Position numbers and translations under genes: made by a program
Source of the DNA: Hormoscilla sp. GUM202
GTDB taxonomy: Bacteria; Cyanobacteriota; Cyanobacteriia; Cyanobacteriales; Desertifilaceae
Reading direction: 5' to 3'
Length of the DNA: 64,000 nt
Assembly (NCBI GenBank): GCA_005518205.2
Contig: RFFC02000005.1
Coordinates: 27,082 to 91,081 of the forward strand
Part shown: piece by piece, positions 55,590 through 63,866 of the stretch
Numbering within the stretch: the first letter of the stretch is position 1
Layout of the letters: each line of letters opens with the position of its first letter
The notes under the pieces: model-generated
What the model was told of the DNA's origin: nothing
What the model saw: the letters and a program-made list of their open reading frames with translations, nothing else
The model's database searches: none

Positions 55590-56112
55590 TATTCCAGCCC
55601 TCGCTAGTCTAACATATCTGCCCTATCTTGACGAAACCGGTCACTTGCCCCAGCAGTTGCAAGGCAAAATTGGGATTTATGCTATCTTTGATGAAGCGCA
55701 AGATCTGCAACTGGTCAACTATTCTCGTGATATCTTTCTCAGCTTGAAGCAACATTTAGTCCGTCAACCCCACAGGTGCTATTGGTTGAAAGTGCAAACT
55801 ATTGACAGACCCAAGCGGACAACCTTAGAAAATATTCGGGATGCTTGGATCGCAGAAAATGGTACTACCCCACCTGGGAATGGTGCTTCCGCAGGCAAAT
55901 GGACCGAACCTATTGATGCGAAAATCACCATGACAAATGAAGAACAAAGCAGTTATCGGGCGAGTGACGAACTGGGGCAAATGAAACTGTTGAAAAATGT
56001 AGCGAGGCGGGTGGAAGCGGAAATTAAAGCCGGACTTGCCGAACGGGGAGTCCAAGAGGAAATTCGCTTTAACCCCAAACTGAAGGAAAAGGGCTTACTT
56101 GACTTAAAGTAG
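55579..56112 (+). CDS. GIY-YIG nuclease-family protein
   Basis: A 177-residue protein. The motif KIGIYAIFDEAQDLQLVNYS then RDIFLSLKQHL near residues 30-60 is the GIY-YIG type core, in the diverged cyanobacterial form; the canonical second Tyr-x-Gly triplet is replaced by LVNYS. The C-terminal half (EVEAEIKAGLAERGVQE-like) is charged and helical. The role is unknown, perhaps a nucleic-acid binding or repair factor. It overlaps the upstream gene. Confidence 0.75.
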   Translation: MTNNIPALASLTYLPYLDETGHLPQQLQGKIGIYAIFDEAQDLQLVNYSRDIFLSLKQHLVRQPHRCYWLKVQTIDRPKRTTLENIRDAWIAENGTTPPGNGASAGKWTEPIDAKITMTNEEQSSYRASDELGQMKLLKNVARRVEAEIKAGLAERGVQEEIRFNPKLKEKGLLDLK

Positions 56113-56162
56113 AACGTAGGGTGGGCATCGCCCACCATTGAACTAATGTAGGAAGGAGTAAG

Positions 56163-57674
56163 ATGACTGCGGAGAACATTCTGGAAGAGAAGAAAGAGAA
56201 TCTTCACCAGTTGCTGCCAGCAGCAGAGTCAGATATATTTGAGTGGACAAAACAGTGGTATCCAGTAGCAGTTGTAGACTACCTGGACCCGTCTCGTCCT
56301 CATGCCATACAGTTACTGGGGTTAGACTTAGTCTTGTGGCGAGATGGGGAAGGGAAATGGCGTTGCTTTGCAGATTATTGTCCCCACAGACTTGCACCTC
56401 TGTCGGAAGGTCGGGTTGAGTCGGATGGGACTTTGTTGTGTGCCTACCATGCTTGGCGGTTTGACTGTGAGGGAAAATGTGTCAAAATTCCCCAATCTCA
56501 AGACCGGCAGACTGAAGCGAAGCATTGTGCTAACCCCCAGTCCACGGCAGTGGTTTATCCCACCCAGGAATGTCAAGGTTTGCTGTGGATCTGGCCAGAA
56601 GATGGTATACTTGGGCAGCAGGAATGTAAGTTGAGAAGGCCGCGCCTGGTGCAGGAACTTGCAGATGCCGATAACTCAGACAAAGTGGTAAAACTTGCTT
56701 GGAACGTGCGGGACCTGCCCTATGGATGGGATTTTTTCATGGAGAACGTCTGTGACCCAGCTCACGTGACAGTCTCTCATCACGGTATTATGGGTAGCAG
56801 GTACGATGAGGGCAAGTATTACGACATGATTGGCCTCAGGGAAATGTCCGCCCAAGAAGGCTTCTCTTTTGCGATCGCGCCAACTCCTGCTACCCTATCG
56901 GAAGCGGTCCACGACTTTCAACCTCCCTGTTATATGAAGATTGTCACTACCTTTGTGGATGGGGGCAAGTTAATACTAGCGTTGTATGCCAGTCCTACCC
57001 GTCCGGGTTGGTGTCGTCATATCGGGTGCCAGGTGTTAGTGAAGAATGAGGCCGGGAAGAGACCGAAAGGACTGGCATTCTTTGCTCTGCCCATGCCTAT
57101 TTGGTTAACTCACGTGCTGGCTTCCCTATTCCTGCACCAAGACCTAGTGTTTCTCCACTATCAAGAGAAGCTGCTGGCCAAGCAGGGAAAAGGTAAATGG
57201 TTGGAAAAAGTCTACACTCCCAATCCTCAAGATAAGATGGTAATTACCTTCCGTAAATGGCTGGAGTTGAAAGCGGGAGGTGAAATGGGCTGGGCGGCCT
57301 CCTCCGGATGTAACCCGGACCTGCCCCCAGCGGAACGGGACAAGCAGCAGTTGTTTGATGTCTGGACGACACATACCCAACATTGCCAGGTCTGCCAGAA
57401 GGCCCTGAACAATATTAATCGCCTGGTTCTGTTAAGCTATGTTGCTGCTGGTGTATTTCTGGTTCTGGCCCTATTGCTGGATGCCCGGGCGATCGCCCTA
57501 CTGGCGGCTGCGGGTGAAATATCAACATCGGACTCTATTTTAGCAATTACGCCCACTGCTAGTTTCTGGTGGGCAAGTGCGATCGCCATCTGCTTGGGAG
57601 TAGTGGGATATCTACTGCAAAAGTTCAGCCGACTCTTCTATCGGTACGAATTTGAGCATGCCCGCAATGACTAA
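56163..57674 (+). CDS. Rieske-type non-haem oxygenase (pheophorbide a oxygenase-like)
   Basis: A 503-residue Rieske protein related to plant PaO/Tic55 and other cyanobacterial PaO-like oxygenases. The [2Fe-2S] motif is CPHRLAPLSEG with CAYHAWRFD. The mononuclear iron region reads NVCDPAHVTVSHHGIM. The C-terminus has a CxxC pair (HCQVCQKALNN) and two membrane helices (LLSYVAAGVFLVLALLLDA and WWASAIAICLGVVGYLL), as in PaO/Tic55. The substrate may be a chlorophyll breakdown product. A pheophorbide substrate is inferred, not proven. Confidence 0.9.
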   Translation: MTAENILEEKKENLHQLLPAAESDIFEWTKQWYPVAVVDYLDPSRPHAIQLLGLDLVLWRDGEGKWRCFADYCPHRLAPLSEGRVESDGTLLCAYHAWRFDCEGKCVKIPQSQDRQTEAKHCANPQSTAVVYPTQECQGLLWIWPEDGILGQQECKLRRPRLVQELADADNSDKVVKLAWNVRDLPYGWDFFMENVCDPAHVTVSHHGIMGSRYDEGKYYDMIGLREMSAQEGFSFAIAPTPATLSEAVHDFQPPCYMKIVTTFVDGGKLILALYASPTRPGWCRHIGCQVLVKNEAGKRPKGLAFFALPMPIWLTHVLASLFLHQDLVFLHYQEKLLAKQGKGKWLEKVYTPNPQDKMVITFRKWLELKAGGEMGWAASSGCNPDLPPAERDKQQLFDVWTTHTQHCQVCQKALNNINRLVLLSYVAAGVFLVLALLLDARAIALLAAAGEISTSDSILAITPTASFWWASAIAICLGVVGYLLQKFSRLFYRYEFEHARND

Positions 57675-57709
57675 AGGTCTGCTGATGAGGTGGACATCGC
57701 CCAATACCT

Positions 57710-57900
57710 CTCGGTTAATAATTTGTCATTGCGAGGGGGGAAACCTAAACCGATAAATTAGGGATCACCACCAGGATCCCCCCCGAAGCAATCTCATGCC
57801 TCGTCGGGGAGATTGCTTCGGGGGGGTCTCCTCAATTTGCCCATAAGTTAATCGCTACGTAACCCCCCCTCGCAATGACAACTTATAATCCTTAACCGAG
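57710..57900. mobile_element. Inverted-repeat element (probable MITE) after the oxygenase gene
   Basis: The ends CTCGGTTAA/TTAACCGAG are followed inward by TTGTCATTGCGAGGGGGG and its complement (57723-57740, 57863-57881). A nested hairpin, GAAGCAATCTC/GAGATTGCTTC, lies near 57785-57815. The symmetry continues outside as GCCCAATAC/GTATTGGGGC. The GATTGCTTCGGGGGG and CTCGCAATGAC cores also occur in the MITEs at 23264 and 51321. Confidence 0.7.
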
Positions 57901-57934
57901 AAGTATTGGGGCATCGCCCACCTCATTATTCTCA

Positions 57935-58540
57935 CTAAAAAGATTGCAACCAACCTTGTAAGTTGTCTATATTGCCAAAATAAGTAATCCCAACTTCTCG
58001 ACAAGCATCTCGAAGATTTTGCTGTCCAAACTGTTTCGTATTTTCACTAAAAAAGGCTTTCCTTTCTTCCGAATAATTTTGAGCGTGGTCTAAAATACAG
58101 CGCAAAATGAAATCATCTCTCTTTTCTGTCAATTTCTTCAATTTTGGATCTACTAAGGTTCTGCGCAAGGTATCCGGTTGAGGATGGATCGAAGTCAGAC
58201 GAGATTCTAAAACTCTCAAAGCCTCAATGAATTCATCATTTAACTGTCGTGAGAGTAAATCATAGTTCACTTGACTTTGTTCTAAGTCATTCATCAACAA
58301 TTGTGAAATGTTCAAATTGCTTCGTCTTGCTTCATTAATCTCAATAATCAAAGATTGGTTAAAGATATTTCTCCGTTTTTTATCTTGTTGAAAAGCAAAT
58401 AGCGCTTCTATGTAGCAAATGCTGGGTAAGATTAACTGCACATCATTAGGCAAGTTTTCGATCGATGACTCAATTGCTGGATTTCGCTTTTGAGCCAAAG
58501 ACATAATCCCATTTGTTTCAATATACAGAAAAACCGACAT
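57935..58540 (-). CDS. PIN-like domain protein, copy 1
   Basis: A 201-residue protein. VFLYIETNGIMSLAQ has a PIN-like first strand with Glu in place of the usual Asp. SICYIEALFAFQQDKKRR supplies a second acidic residue, KRDDFILRCILDHAQN a third and FFSENTKQFG the end of the fold, so a metal-dependent RNase activity is plausible. Its ATG follows directly on the stop of the 150-residue partner gene (GATTAAATG). A near copy is at 59301-59903. Confidence 0.78.
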   Translation of the reverse strand: MSVFLYIETNGIMSLAQKRNPAIESSIENLPNDVQLILPSICYIEALFAFQQDKKRRNIFNQSLIIEINEARRSNLNISQLLMNDLEQSQVNYDLLSRQLNDEFIEALRVLESRLTSIHPQPDTLRRTLVDPKLKKLTEKRDDFILRCILDHAQNYSEERKAFFSENTKQFGQQNLRDACREVGITYFGNIDNLQGWLQSF

Positions 58541-58993
58541 TTAATCCCACTCCAATATTCTTTCAAGAAAACCATTTTCTAGCATATCGCTCAAACCTAT
58601 TTCATTAATCTGCGTTTCAAAAGGAGGATGCTCGCTTTTCCAATGAAAAGATAAATCACTTAACCAAGCATCCATTAATCCAACCAAATAATCCTGAAAA
58701 ATAAACTCATGGTTTTGATAGTCAGGGTCGTAAACGGGGAAAATTTCTCCAGGATTTAATATCATGACTGGATGATAATTCCCAGATTGATAGATTCTCA
58801 CTTGTGTGATATTGACAAACATCAGAAAAGGCACTTGTTGATAATTCTCTAGACCATGAACTTTCAATTCCTCAGATCCAAATGCCCGCAAGCCATAGAC
58901 AGCGACAAACATCATGGGACGATAGTCTCCATCTTTTACCACAATATCCGGGTCAAAGTCAACATTTTTGGCAACAAAATTTTCCAGAGCCAT
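58541..58993 (-). CDS. Partner protein of the PIN-like gene, copy 1
   Basis: A 150-residue protein, MALENFVAKNVDFDPDIVVK. The centre is YRPMMFVAVYGLRAFGSEEL and VPFLMFVNITQVRIYQSGNY, strands resembling the restriction-enzyme-like proteins of cyanobacteria, but the Glu-x-Lys motif is not clear (MMFVAVYG where EVK is expected). The C-terminus AWLSDLSFHWKSEHPPFETQ is shared with that family. Its stop touches the ATG of the PIN-like gene, so they form a two-gene operon. Confidence 0.75.
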   Translation of the reverse strand: MALENFVAKNVDFDPDIVVKDGDYRPMMFVAVYGLRAFGSEELKVHGLENYQQVPFLMFVNITQVRIYQSGNYHPVMILNPGEIFPVYDPDYQNHEFIFQDYLVGLMDAWLSDLSFHWKSEHPPFETQINEIGLSDMLENGFLERILEWD

Positions 58994-59050
58994 ATTTTCT
59001 CTCTTCCTTACTCATGATACCATGTATCTGATGATACATTAATAACACCC

Positions 59051-59297
59051 GGCGATCGGGTGGCAATTCCATGTTACCAGATTATACAGCATTAGTCGCG
59101 ATTATAGCAAGGGTATGACGGTGGACACGGCCCACCCTGATCATCTCCCATTATACCCGATCGCCCTTTTCTTAGCAATTTCCCAATTCGCAATTAATCT
59201 CAATAGTTAAAAATCGAATTCATTATCAGCCTTCAACTGGCGATCGGGTGGCAAGGATACTAGATATTCTACAGCATTGGTCGCGATTATAGCAAGC
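59051..59297. repeat. Two copies of a 60-bp repeat bounding the gene-pair duplication
   Basis: GGCGATCGGGTGGCAA followed by about 45 bases ending TACAGCATT(A/G)GTCGCG(ATTATAGCAAG) occurs at 59051-59113 and 59239-59297. A third copy is at 60439-60485. The copies flank the two halves of the tandem duplication and probably mark its junctions. Confidence 0.8.
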
Positions 59298-59300
59298 AGA

Positions 59301-59903
59301 TTACGATCGCAACCAACCTTGTAAATTTTCTACATTCCCAAAATAAGTAATGCCAACTTCTCGACAAGCCTCTCGAACAGGTTGCCGCCCAAACTGTTTC
59401 GTATTTTCACTAAAGAATGCTTTCCTTTCGGAAGAATAATTTTGCGCGTGTTCGACAATACAGCGCAAAATAAAATCATCCCTCTTTTCCGTGAATTTCT
59501 TCAATTTTGGCTCGACTAAAGTTGTGATTAACGTATCCGGTTGAGGATGGATTAAAGTCAGACGAGATGCTAAAAAAATCAAGGCTTCAATGAATTCAGT
59601 ATCTAACTGTTGTGAGAGTACATCGTATCTCTCTTGACTTTGTTTTAAGTCATTCATCACCAATTGCGAAATCCTCAAATTTCTTCGGCTCGCTTCATGA
59701 ATTTCAATAGCTAAATCTCGATCGAATTCATTTCTCCGCTTTTTATCTTGTTGAAAAGCAAATAGCGCTTCCATGTAGCAAATGCTGGGTAAGATTAACT
59801 GAACATCATGAGGTAAGTTAGAGAGCAATGACTCAATTGCTGGATTTCGTTTTTGAGCCAAAGACATGATTCCATTGGTTTCAATATACAAAAAAACCGA
59901 CAT
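59301..59903 (-). CDS. PIN-like domain protein, copy 2
   Basis: A 200-residue paralogue of 57935-58540, with over 75 percent identical residues by eye and the same 5' end (MSVFLYIETNGIMSLAQKRN). The acidic positions (YIETN, YMEALFAF, KRDDFILRC, ENTKQFG) are all kept. Differences are scattered through the middle. Its ATG again follows directly on the partner's stop. Conservation of the motif residues in both copies suggests both are under selection. Confidence 0.78.
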   Translation of the reverse strand: MSVFLYIETNGIMSLAQKRNPAIESLLSNLPHDVQLILPSICYMEALFAFQQDKKRRNEFDRDLAIEIHEASRRNLRISQLVMNDLKQSQERYDVLSQQLDTEFIEALIFLASRLTLIHPQPDTLITTLVEPKLKKFTEKRDDFILRCIVEHAQNYSSERKAFFSENTKQFGRQPVREACREVGITYFGNVENLQGWLRS

Positions 59904-60359
59904 TTAATCCCACTCCCATATTCTCTCAACAAAACCAACACCTTTTTCTAGCAGAGAAATCAAACCAATTTCATTAATTTGCGTTTCAAAAGGAGGATGC
60001 TCGCTTTTCCAATGATAAGATAAATCACTTAACCAACCATCTACTAAACTAACTAAATAGTCCTGAAAAATTACTCGATACTCTTGATAATTAGGAGCAT
60101 AAAAAGACAAAATTTCTTCAGTATTTAATATCATTACTGGCTGATAATTTCCAGACTGATATATTCTGATTTGTTTGAGATTGACAAACATCAGAAAAGG
60201 TACTTGCTGATAATCCTCCAGGTGATGGATTGTCAAGTCTTCAGAGCTAAATGTCCGGTAAGATCTGACATCGACAAACATCATGGGACGATCGTCTTCA
60301 TCTTTGACCACGATCGCCGGGTCAAAGTCGATATTTTTGGCGAGAAAATTGTCCAGCAT
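59904..60359 (-). CDS. Partner protein of the PIN-like gene, copy 2
   Basis: A 151-residue paralogue of 58541-58993. DDRPMMFVDVRSYRTFSSED carries an Asp where copy 1 has Ala (MMFVAVYG), so this copy keeps an acidic residue at the position of the nuclease motif while copy 1 has lost it. The remaining blocks (VPFLMFVNLKQIRIYQSGNY, SDLSYHWKSEHPPFETQINE) are shared. It is coupled to the second PIN-like gene. Confidence 0.75.
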   Translation of the reverse strand: MLDNFLAKNIDFDPAIVVKDEDDRPMMFVDVRSYRTFSSEDLTIHHLEDYQQVPFLMFVNLKQIRIYQSGNYQPVMILNTEEILSFYAPNYQEYRVIFQDYLVSLVDGWLSDLSYHWKSEHPPFETQINEIGLISLLEKGVGFVERIWEWD

Positions 60360-60438
60360 TGATTCATCTCCTCTCTTGCTTGATATACATGATTTCCTCT
60401 GGCAAATGTATCTTACGCTACATTTGCCCTGGCGAACT

Positions 60439-60485
60439 GGCGATCGGGAGGCAAGGTTACTAGATATTCTACAGCATTGGTCGCG
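60439..60485. repeat. Third copy of the duplication-flanking repeat
   Basis: GGCGATCGGGAGGCAAGGTT continues to ACAGCATTGGTCGCG, matching 59239-59285 with few differences. It lies upstream of the second gene pair and just before the FHA-ABC transporter gene. Confidence 0.75.
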
Positions 60486-60551
60486 CTCGTCTCATCTCCC
60501 ACTATACCCGATCGCCCAACAAATAGCATCACCATTCGCCACCATTCGCAC

Positions 60552-62888
60552 TTAAAAAATATCTTTCCGCTTCTGCACCAACCAGGTCACTCCCAGGTAA
60601 ACTAAGGTATGCAGGCACAACATTCCCCAATTTAAGCCCAGATTACCCCAAGTGGCAGCATAAACATCGCTTCCCTGGAAGGGCAGGTGGGGCAGAGGTT
60701 CGCCATCAAATCCCTTGGGTACCATTCCATTCACATCTACTAAGGCCCCATAGGCCCCGATCGACCAACGACTCAGCATCAACCAAGATATCTTACTAGC
60801 AAGACCTTCCATCTTAAACAAAACCCCGGAGAAAATAATCTGAGGAATTAACAGCAGGGGTAAAGTGCTATTGGCCTGAGTGCCATTTTTGGCCAGGGCC
60901 GAGATCGTCAAACCCAGACTCATGCTAGTTAATAATGTCCCGAAGGTAGTGATACCCAGCCCCAAGAACCAGGGGATTAATTCCGGTGAGGGAGATTTAA
61001 ATACAACTATAATTACTGCACAGATTAACAGAGTTTGCAACAGCGCTAACCCCGAAAGAATTAACAGTTTTGAACCCAGATAGGCAAATAATCCTAGGTT
61101 CACCAACCGTTCGCGCAGGTAAATGGCCGATTCTTTAACAATTTCTTGCAAGGAACTGGAGAGTCCTACCCAAATAGCAGCACAGGTAAAGACAAATAAG
61201 ACTCGCAAGGCTAAAGGGGCTAGGGTAGAATCAGGTGTATCGGGGAGAACTAAGGGTTCTTTATCAATTGCGAGAGTAATTAGACTGATGCCAATAGGGG
61301 CGGTAAACAGAGATAATCCGAGATTAACGGGGTCGCGCCACAGGAGTCGCAAGTAGCGTTGACTCAGCAGAGATAATTGCCCGATAAAAGAAGGTTTAAC
61401 CTGTTGAGGATATGTGACCGCAGACTGGGGCTGGTTGCCCGCACTCAGATGATTAGTGATATAATCTCGGTAGTAGTCCGAACTCTCAAATCGATCGGCC
61501 CATTGCTGGACAACATGTTCGCCTTGTTCCAGTTTGATATAGATGTCGGCGAAGTCTTTCTGAGAGGTCAGGGTAAAGAATTTACTCGCCTCCTGGGGAG
61601 GTCCGAAGTAACAGAGGCGTCCGCCACGACCTAAAAAGACGATGCGATCGCATTGCGTGATATTGGCGGTAGCATGGGTGACGAGGATAACGGTACGTCC
61701 CTGGTCGGCCAACTTGCGCAGCAACTGCATCATCTTTTTATCCAACCCCGGGTCCAGACCAGAAGTGGGTTCGTCCAGGAAAAACAGCTTGGGGTCGGCC
61801 AGCAGTTCCACTCCAATACTCACCCGCTTGCGCTGACCGCCACTCAACTGACTGACGTTCACGTCCTGGCGATCGCTCATTTCAATTTCTTCCAGGGTTT
61901 TTTCCACCACCTGACTGACATCAAGATCTGGGGGCAAGCGCAACTTAGCTGCATAGGTCAGCACCTCCGCCACAGTCAAGGATTTGTGTATAATATCATC
62001 CTGGGGTACGTAGCCAATTTGGGTGCGATAGATATTAAAATTAGTTCGCAAGTCTTCACCATTGATCTGCAGGGTCCCCTCCGTAGTGGGGTCAATACCC
62101 AGGAGGGTCCGCATCAAAGTTGATTTCCCCGCACCGCTGCCACCCACTAGGGCCACAAATTGTCCCGGTTCGATCGCCAAAGTAATGCGATCGAGCAATT
62201 TGCGTCGCTTGCCCTTCTTATCTTTGACCTCTCGCAGTAGATCTAGGGCATCCAGGCGAATTTGATTGCCTTGGTCGAGTACCTGTAACTCATCCCCGCG
62301 CAAGACGAGAGTAAAGGGCCCAATGCGAATGGTTGACCCAGAACTGAGAACTGCCGAACCATTCACCCGCCGACCATCGACAAACACTCCATTAGTGCTG
62401 TAGTCCCGCAGTACATACTGTCCCCTGTCGAGTTTAATCAGGGCGTGACGCCAGGAAACCACCGGAGAATCTAGTTGCAGGGTAGCGCTGGGGTTGCGAC
62501 CCAGTTCGCATTGTCCGTTTTTCAGGGAAATGCTATGTTGAGCGATCGGGGTAGAGATCGTTCCGCTAGAGGGGTTAAAATAGGTGAGGCGCACCTGGTT
62601 CTGGGGGTCTTGGCCGATGCGCAATTCCATGCCATTGTTCAGGATGATACCTTGGGATGGGGTAATGCGAGTGCGATCGAGGAACAAGCCGTTAGTGCTA
62701 GGCTGTTTACCATCACCATCGAATATATGGTATTCCGAGCCGTAGCGGCGCAGGACCGCCTGACTTCGACCCACTACCCGCCAGCTATTATCCACTACCA
62801 AGTCTGCCTGCTGGGCGTTCCGCCCTAAGAAATGCTCGTCTTTTGTGAGATACAGGCGTTTGGTGTGCTCGAGATAGTTGCACTCCAA
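60552..62888 (-). CDS. FHA-domain ABC transporter, fused ATPase and ABC-2 permease
   Basis: A 778-residue half-transporter of the ABCG type. Two FHA domains (about residues 1-95 and 115-195), which bind phosphothreonine, are followed by the ATPase (about 215-450) and six membrane segments (about 525-775). Walker A GGSGAGKST is at 249-257, with signature LSGGQRKRVSIG and Walker B LFFLDEPTSGLD. It exports an unknown substrate. The first FHA domain starts within a few residues of the TTG start and lacks the usual leader, so the N-terminus may be truncated or begin at a nearby TTA/TTG. Confidence 0.9.
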   Translation of the reverse strand: MECNYLEHTKRLYLTKDEHFLGRNAQQADLVVDNSWRVVGRSQAVLRRYGSEYHIFDGDGKQPSTNGLFLDRTRITPSQGIILNNGMELRIGQDPQNQVRLTYFNPSSGTISTPIAQHSISLKNGQCELGRNPSATLQLDSPVVSWRHALIKLDRGQYVLRDYSTNGVFVDGRRVNGSAVLSSGSTIRIGPFTLVLRGDELQVLDQGNQIRLDALDLLREVKDKKGKRRKLLDRITLAIEPGQFVALVGGSGAGKSTLMRTLLGIDPTTEGTLQINGEDLRTNFNIYRTQIGYVPQDDIIHKSLTVAEVLTYAAKLRLPPDLDVSQVVEKTLEEIEMSDRQDVNVSQLSGGQRKRVSIGVELLADPKLFFLDEPTSGLDPGLDKKMMQLLRKLADQGRTVILVTHATANITQCDRIVFLGRGGRLCYFGPPQEASKFFTLTSQKDFADIYIKLEQGEHVVQQWADRFESSDYYRDYITNHLSAGNQPQSAVTYPQQVKPSFIGQLSLLSQRYLRLLWRDPVNLGLSLFTAPIGISLITLAIDKEPLVLPDTPDSTLAPLALRVLFVFTCAAIWVGLSSSLQEIVKESAIYLRERLVNLGLFAYLGSKLLILSGLALLQTLLICAVIIVVFKSPSPELIPWFLGLGITTFGTLLTSMSLGLTISALAKNGTQANSTLPLLLIPQIIFSGVLFKMEGLASKISWLMLSRWSIGAYGALVDVNGMVPKGFDGEPLPHLPFQGSDVYAATWGNLGLNWGMLCLHTLVYLGVTWLVQKRKDIF

Positions 62889-63213
62889 TAAGGATAGGGG
62901 CTAGTACCGCTGATAATTGTGACCATCACGTTTTACCCAGAAGTAGGAAGGAATCTGTGTTTCTTCTATCTTGCACTAACCGCTACTGCCAGCGAGCAGT
63001 TATTCAAGGTTAGCGGTAAGCTGACTGACCCTGATTTTGCTAATCCAGCGCCACGATCTCATTTTACGCATAAATATGCTCATCTGCTCGTCTTCGAGAG
63101 CGACCATCCCGGACTGGCACCACAGATGCGATCGCCTGAATAATTGCAGCCTAGCCCCTATTAAGTTATCATCTTAGAAGTAGACCATAACTATCATAGC
63201 AGGAGCGACAACA

Positions 63214-63834
63214 ATGATAGCGGCAAAAACCGAAAGCAGGGAGATAGATTATCCCGAAGTGGCACCAATGGTGTTAAAATTTCATCCAGTAGTGGAAATG
63301 ACTGCGGACCAATTTTTTGACTTCTGTCAACTGAACCGCGATTACCGCATCGAACGCACGGCCTCTGGAGAAATTATTATCATGTCACCTACTGGTTCGG
63401 AAACTGGAAATCGGAATTTCGATCTAACTGTGCAATTCGGCATTTGGGTAAAACAGGATGGCACTGGAGTCGGGTTTGACTCTTCGACTGGGTTGATCCT
63501 ACCCAACGGGGCGACTAAATCCTCGGACATCGCTTGGATGAGACTGGAAAAATGGAACTCCCTCACCCGAGAACAACAAACTAAATTTGCCCCCATTTGC
63601 CCGGATTTTGTGGTGGAGTTGCGTTCTCCTAGCGATCGATTGCAAACCCTGCAACAGAAAATACTCGAATATCGAGATAATGGTGTATCCTTGGGCTGGT
63701 TGATTGACAGAAATAATAGAAGGGTCTATATTTACCGTCCCAATGCGGAAGTAGAAGTGTTAGAAAATCCCGATAGTCTGAGGGGAGAAAGCATTTTACC
63801 AGGATTTGTCCTGGATTTATCAACTATCTGGTAA
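63214..63834 (+). CDS. Uma2-family endonuclease-like protein (DUF820)
   Basis: A 206-residue Uma2 protein. MTADQFFDFCQLNRDYRIER is followed by IIMSPTGSETGNRN, SSTGLILPNGATKSSDIAWM (Asp), CPDFVVELRSPSDRLQTLQQ (Glu) and EYRDNGVSLGWLIDRNNRRV, the standard order of the family and its PD-(D/E)XK core. It is tandemly followed by a nearly identical start of a second copy. Function unknown; often multiplied in cyanobacteria. Confidence 0.9.
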   Translation: MIAAKTESREIDYPEVAPMVLKFHPVVEMTADQFFDFCQLNRDYRIERTASGEIIIMSPTGSETGNRNFDLTVQFGIWVKQDGTGVGFDSSTGLILPNGATKSSDIAWMRLEKWNSLTREQQTKFAPICPDFVVELRSPSDRLQTLQQKILEYRDNGVSLGWLIDRNNRRVYIYRPNAEVEVLENPDSLRGESILPGFVLDLSTIW

Positions 63835-63866
63835 AATTCAAAATAAATATCGTGAGGTAACATCAA

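Noticed and set aside
62919..63143. 74-codon plus-strand frame between the ABC transporter and Uma2 genes
   Set aside because: No ribosome site, no recognisable domain and unusual composition; most likely chance in a short intergenic region.
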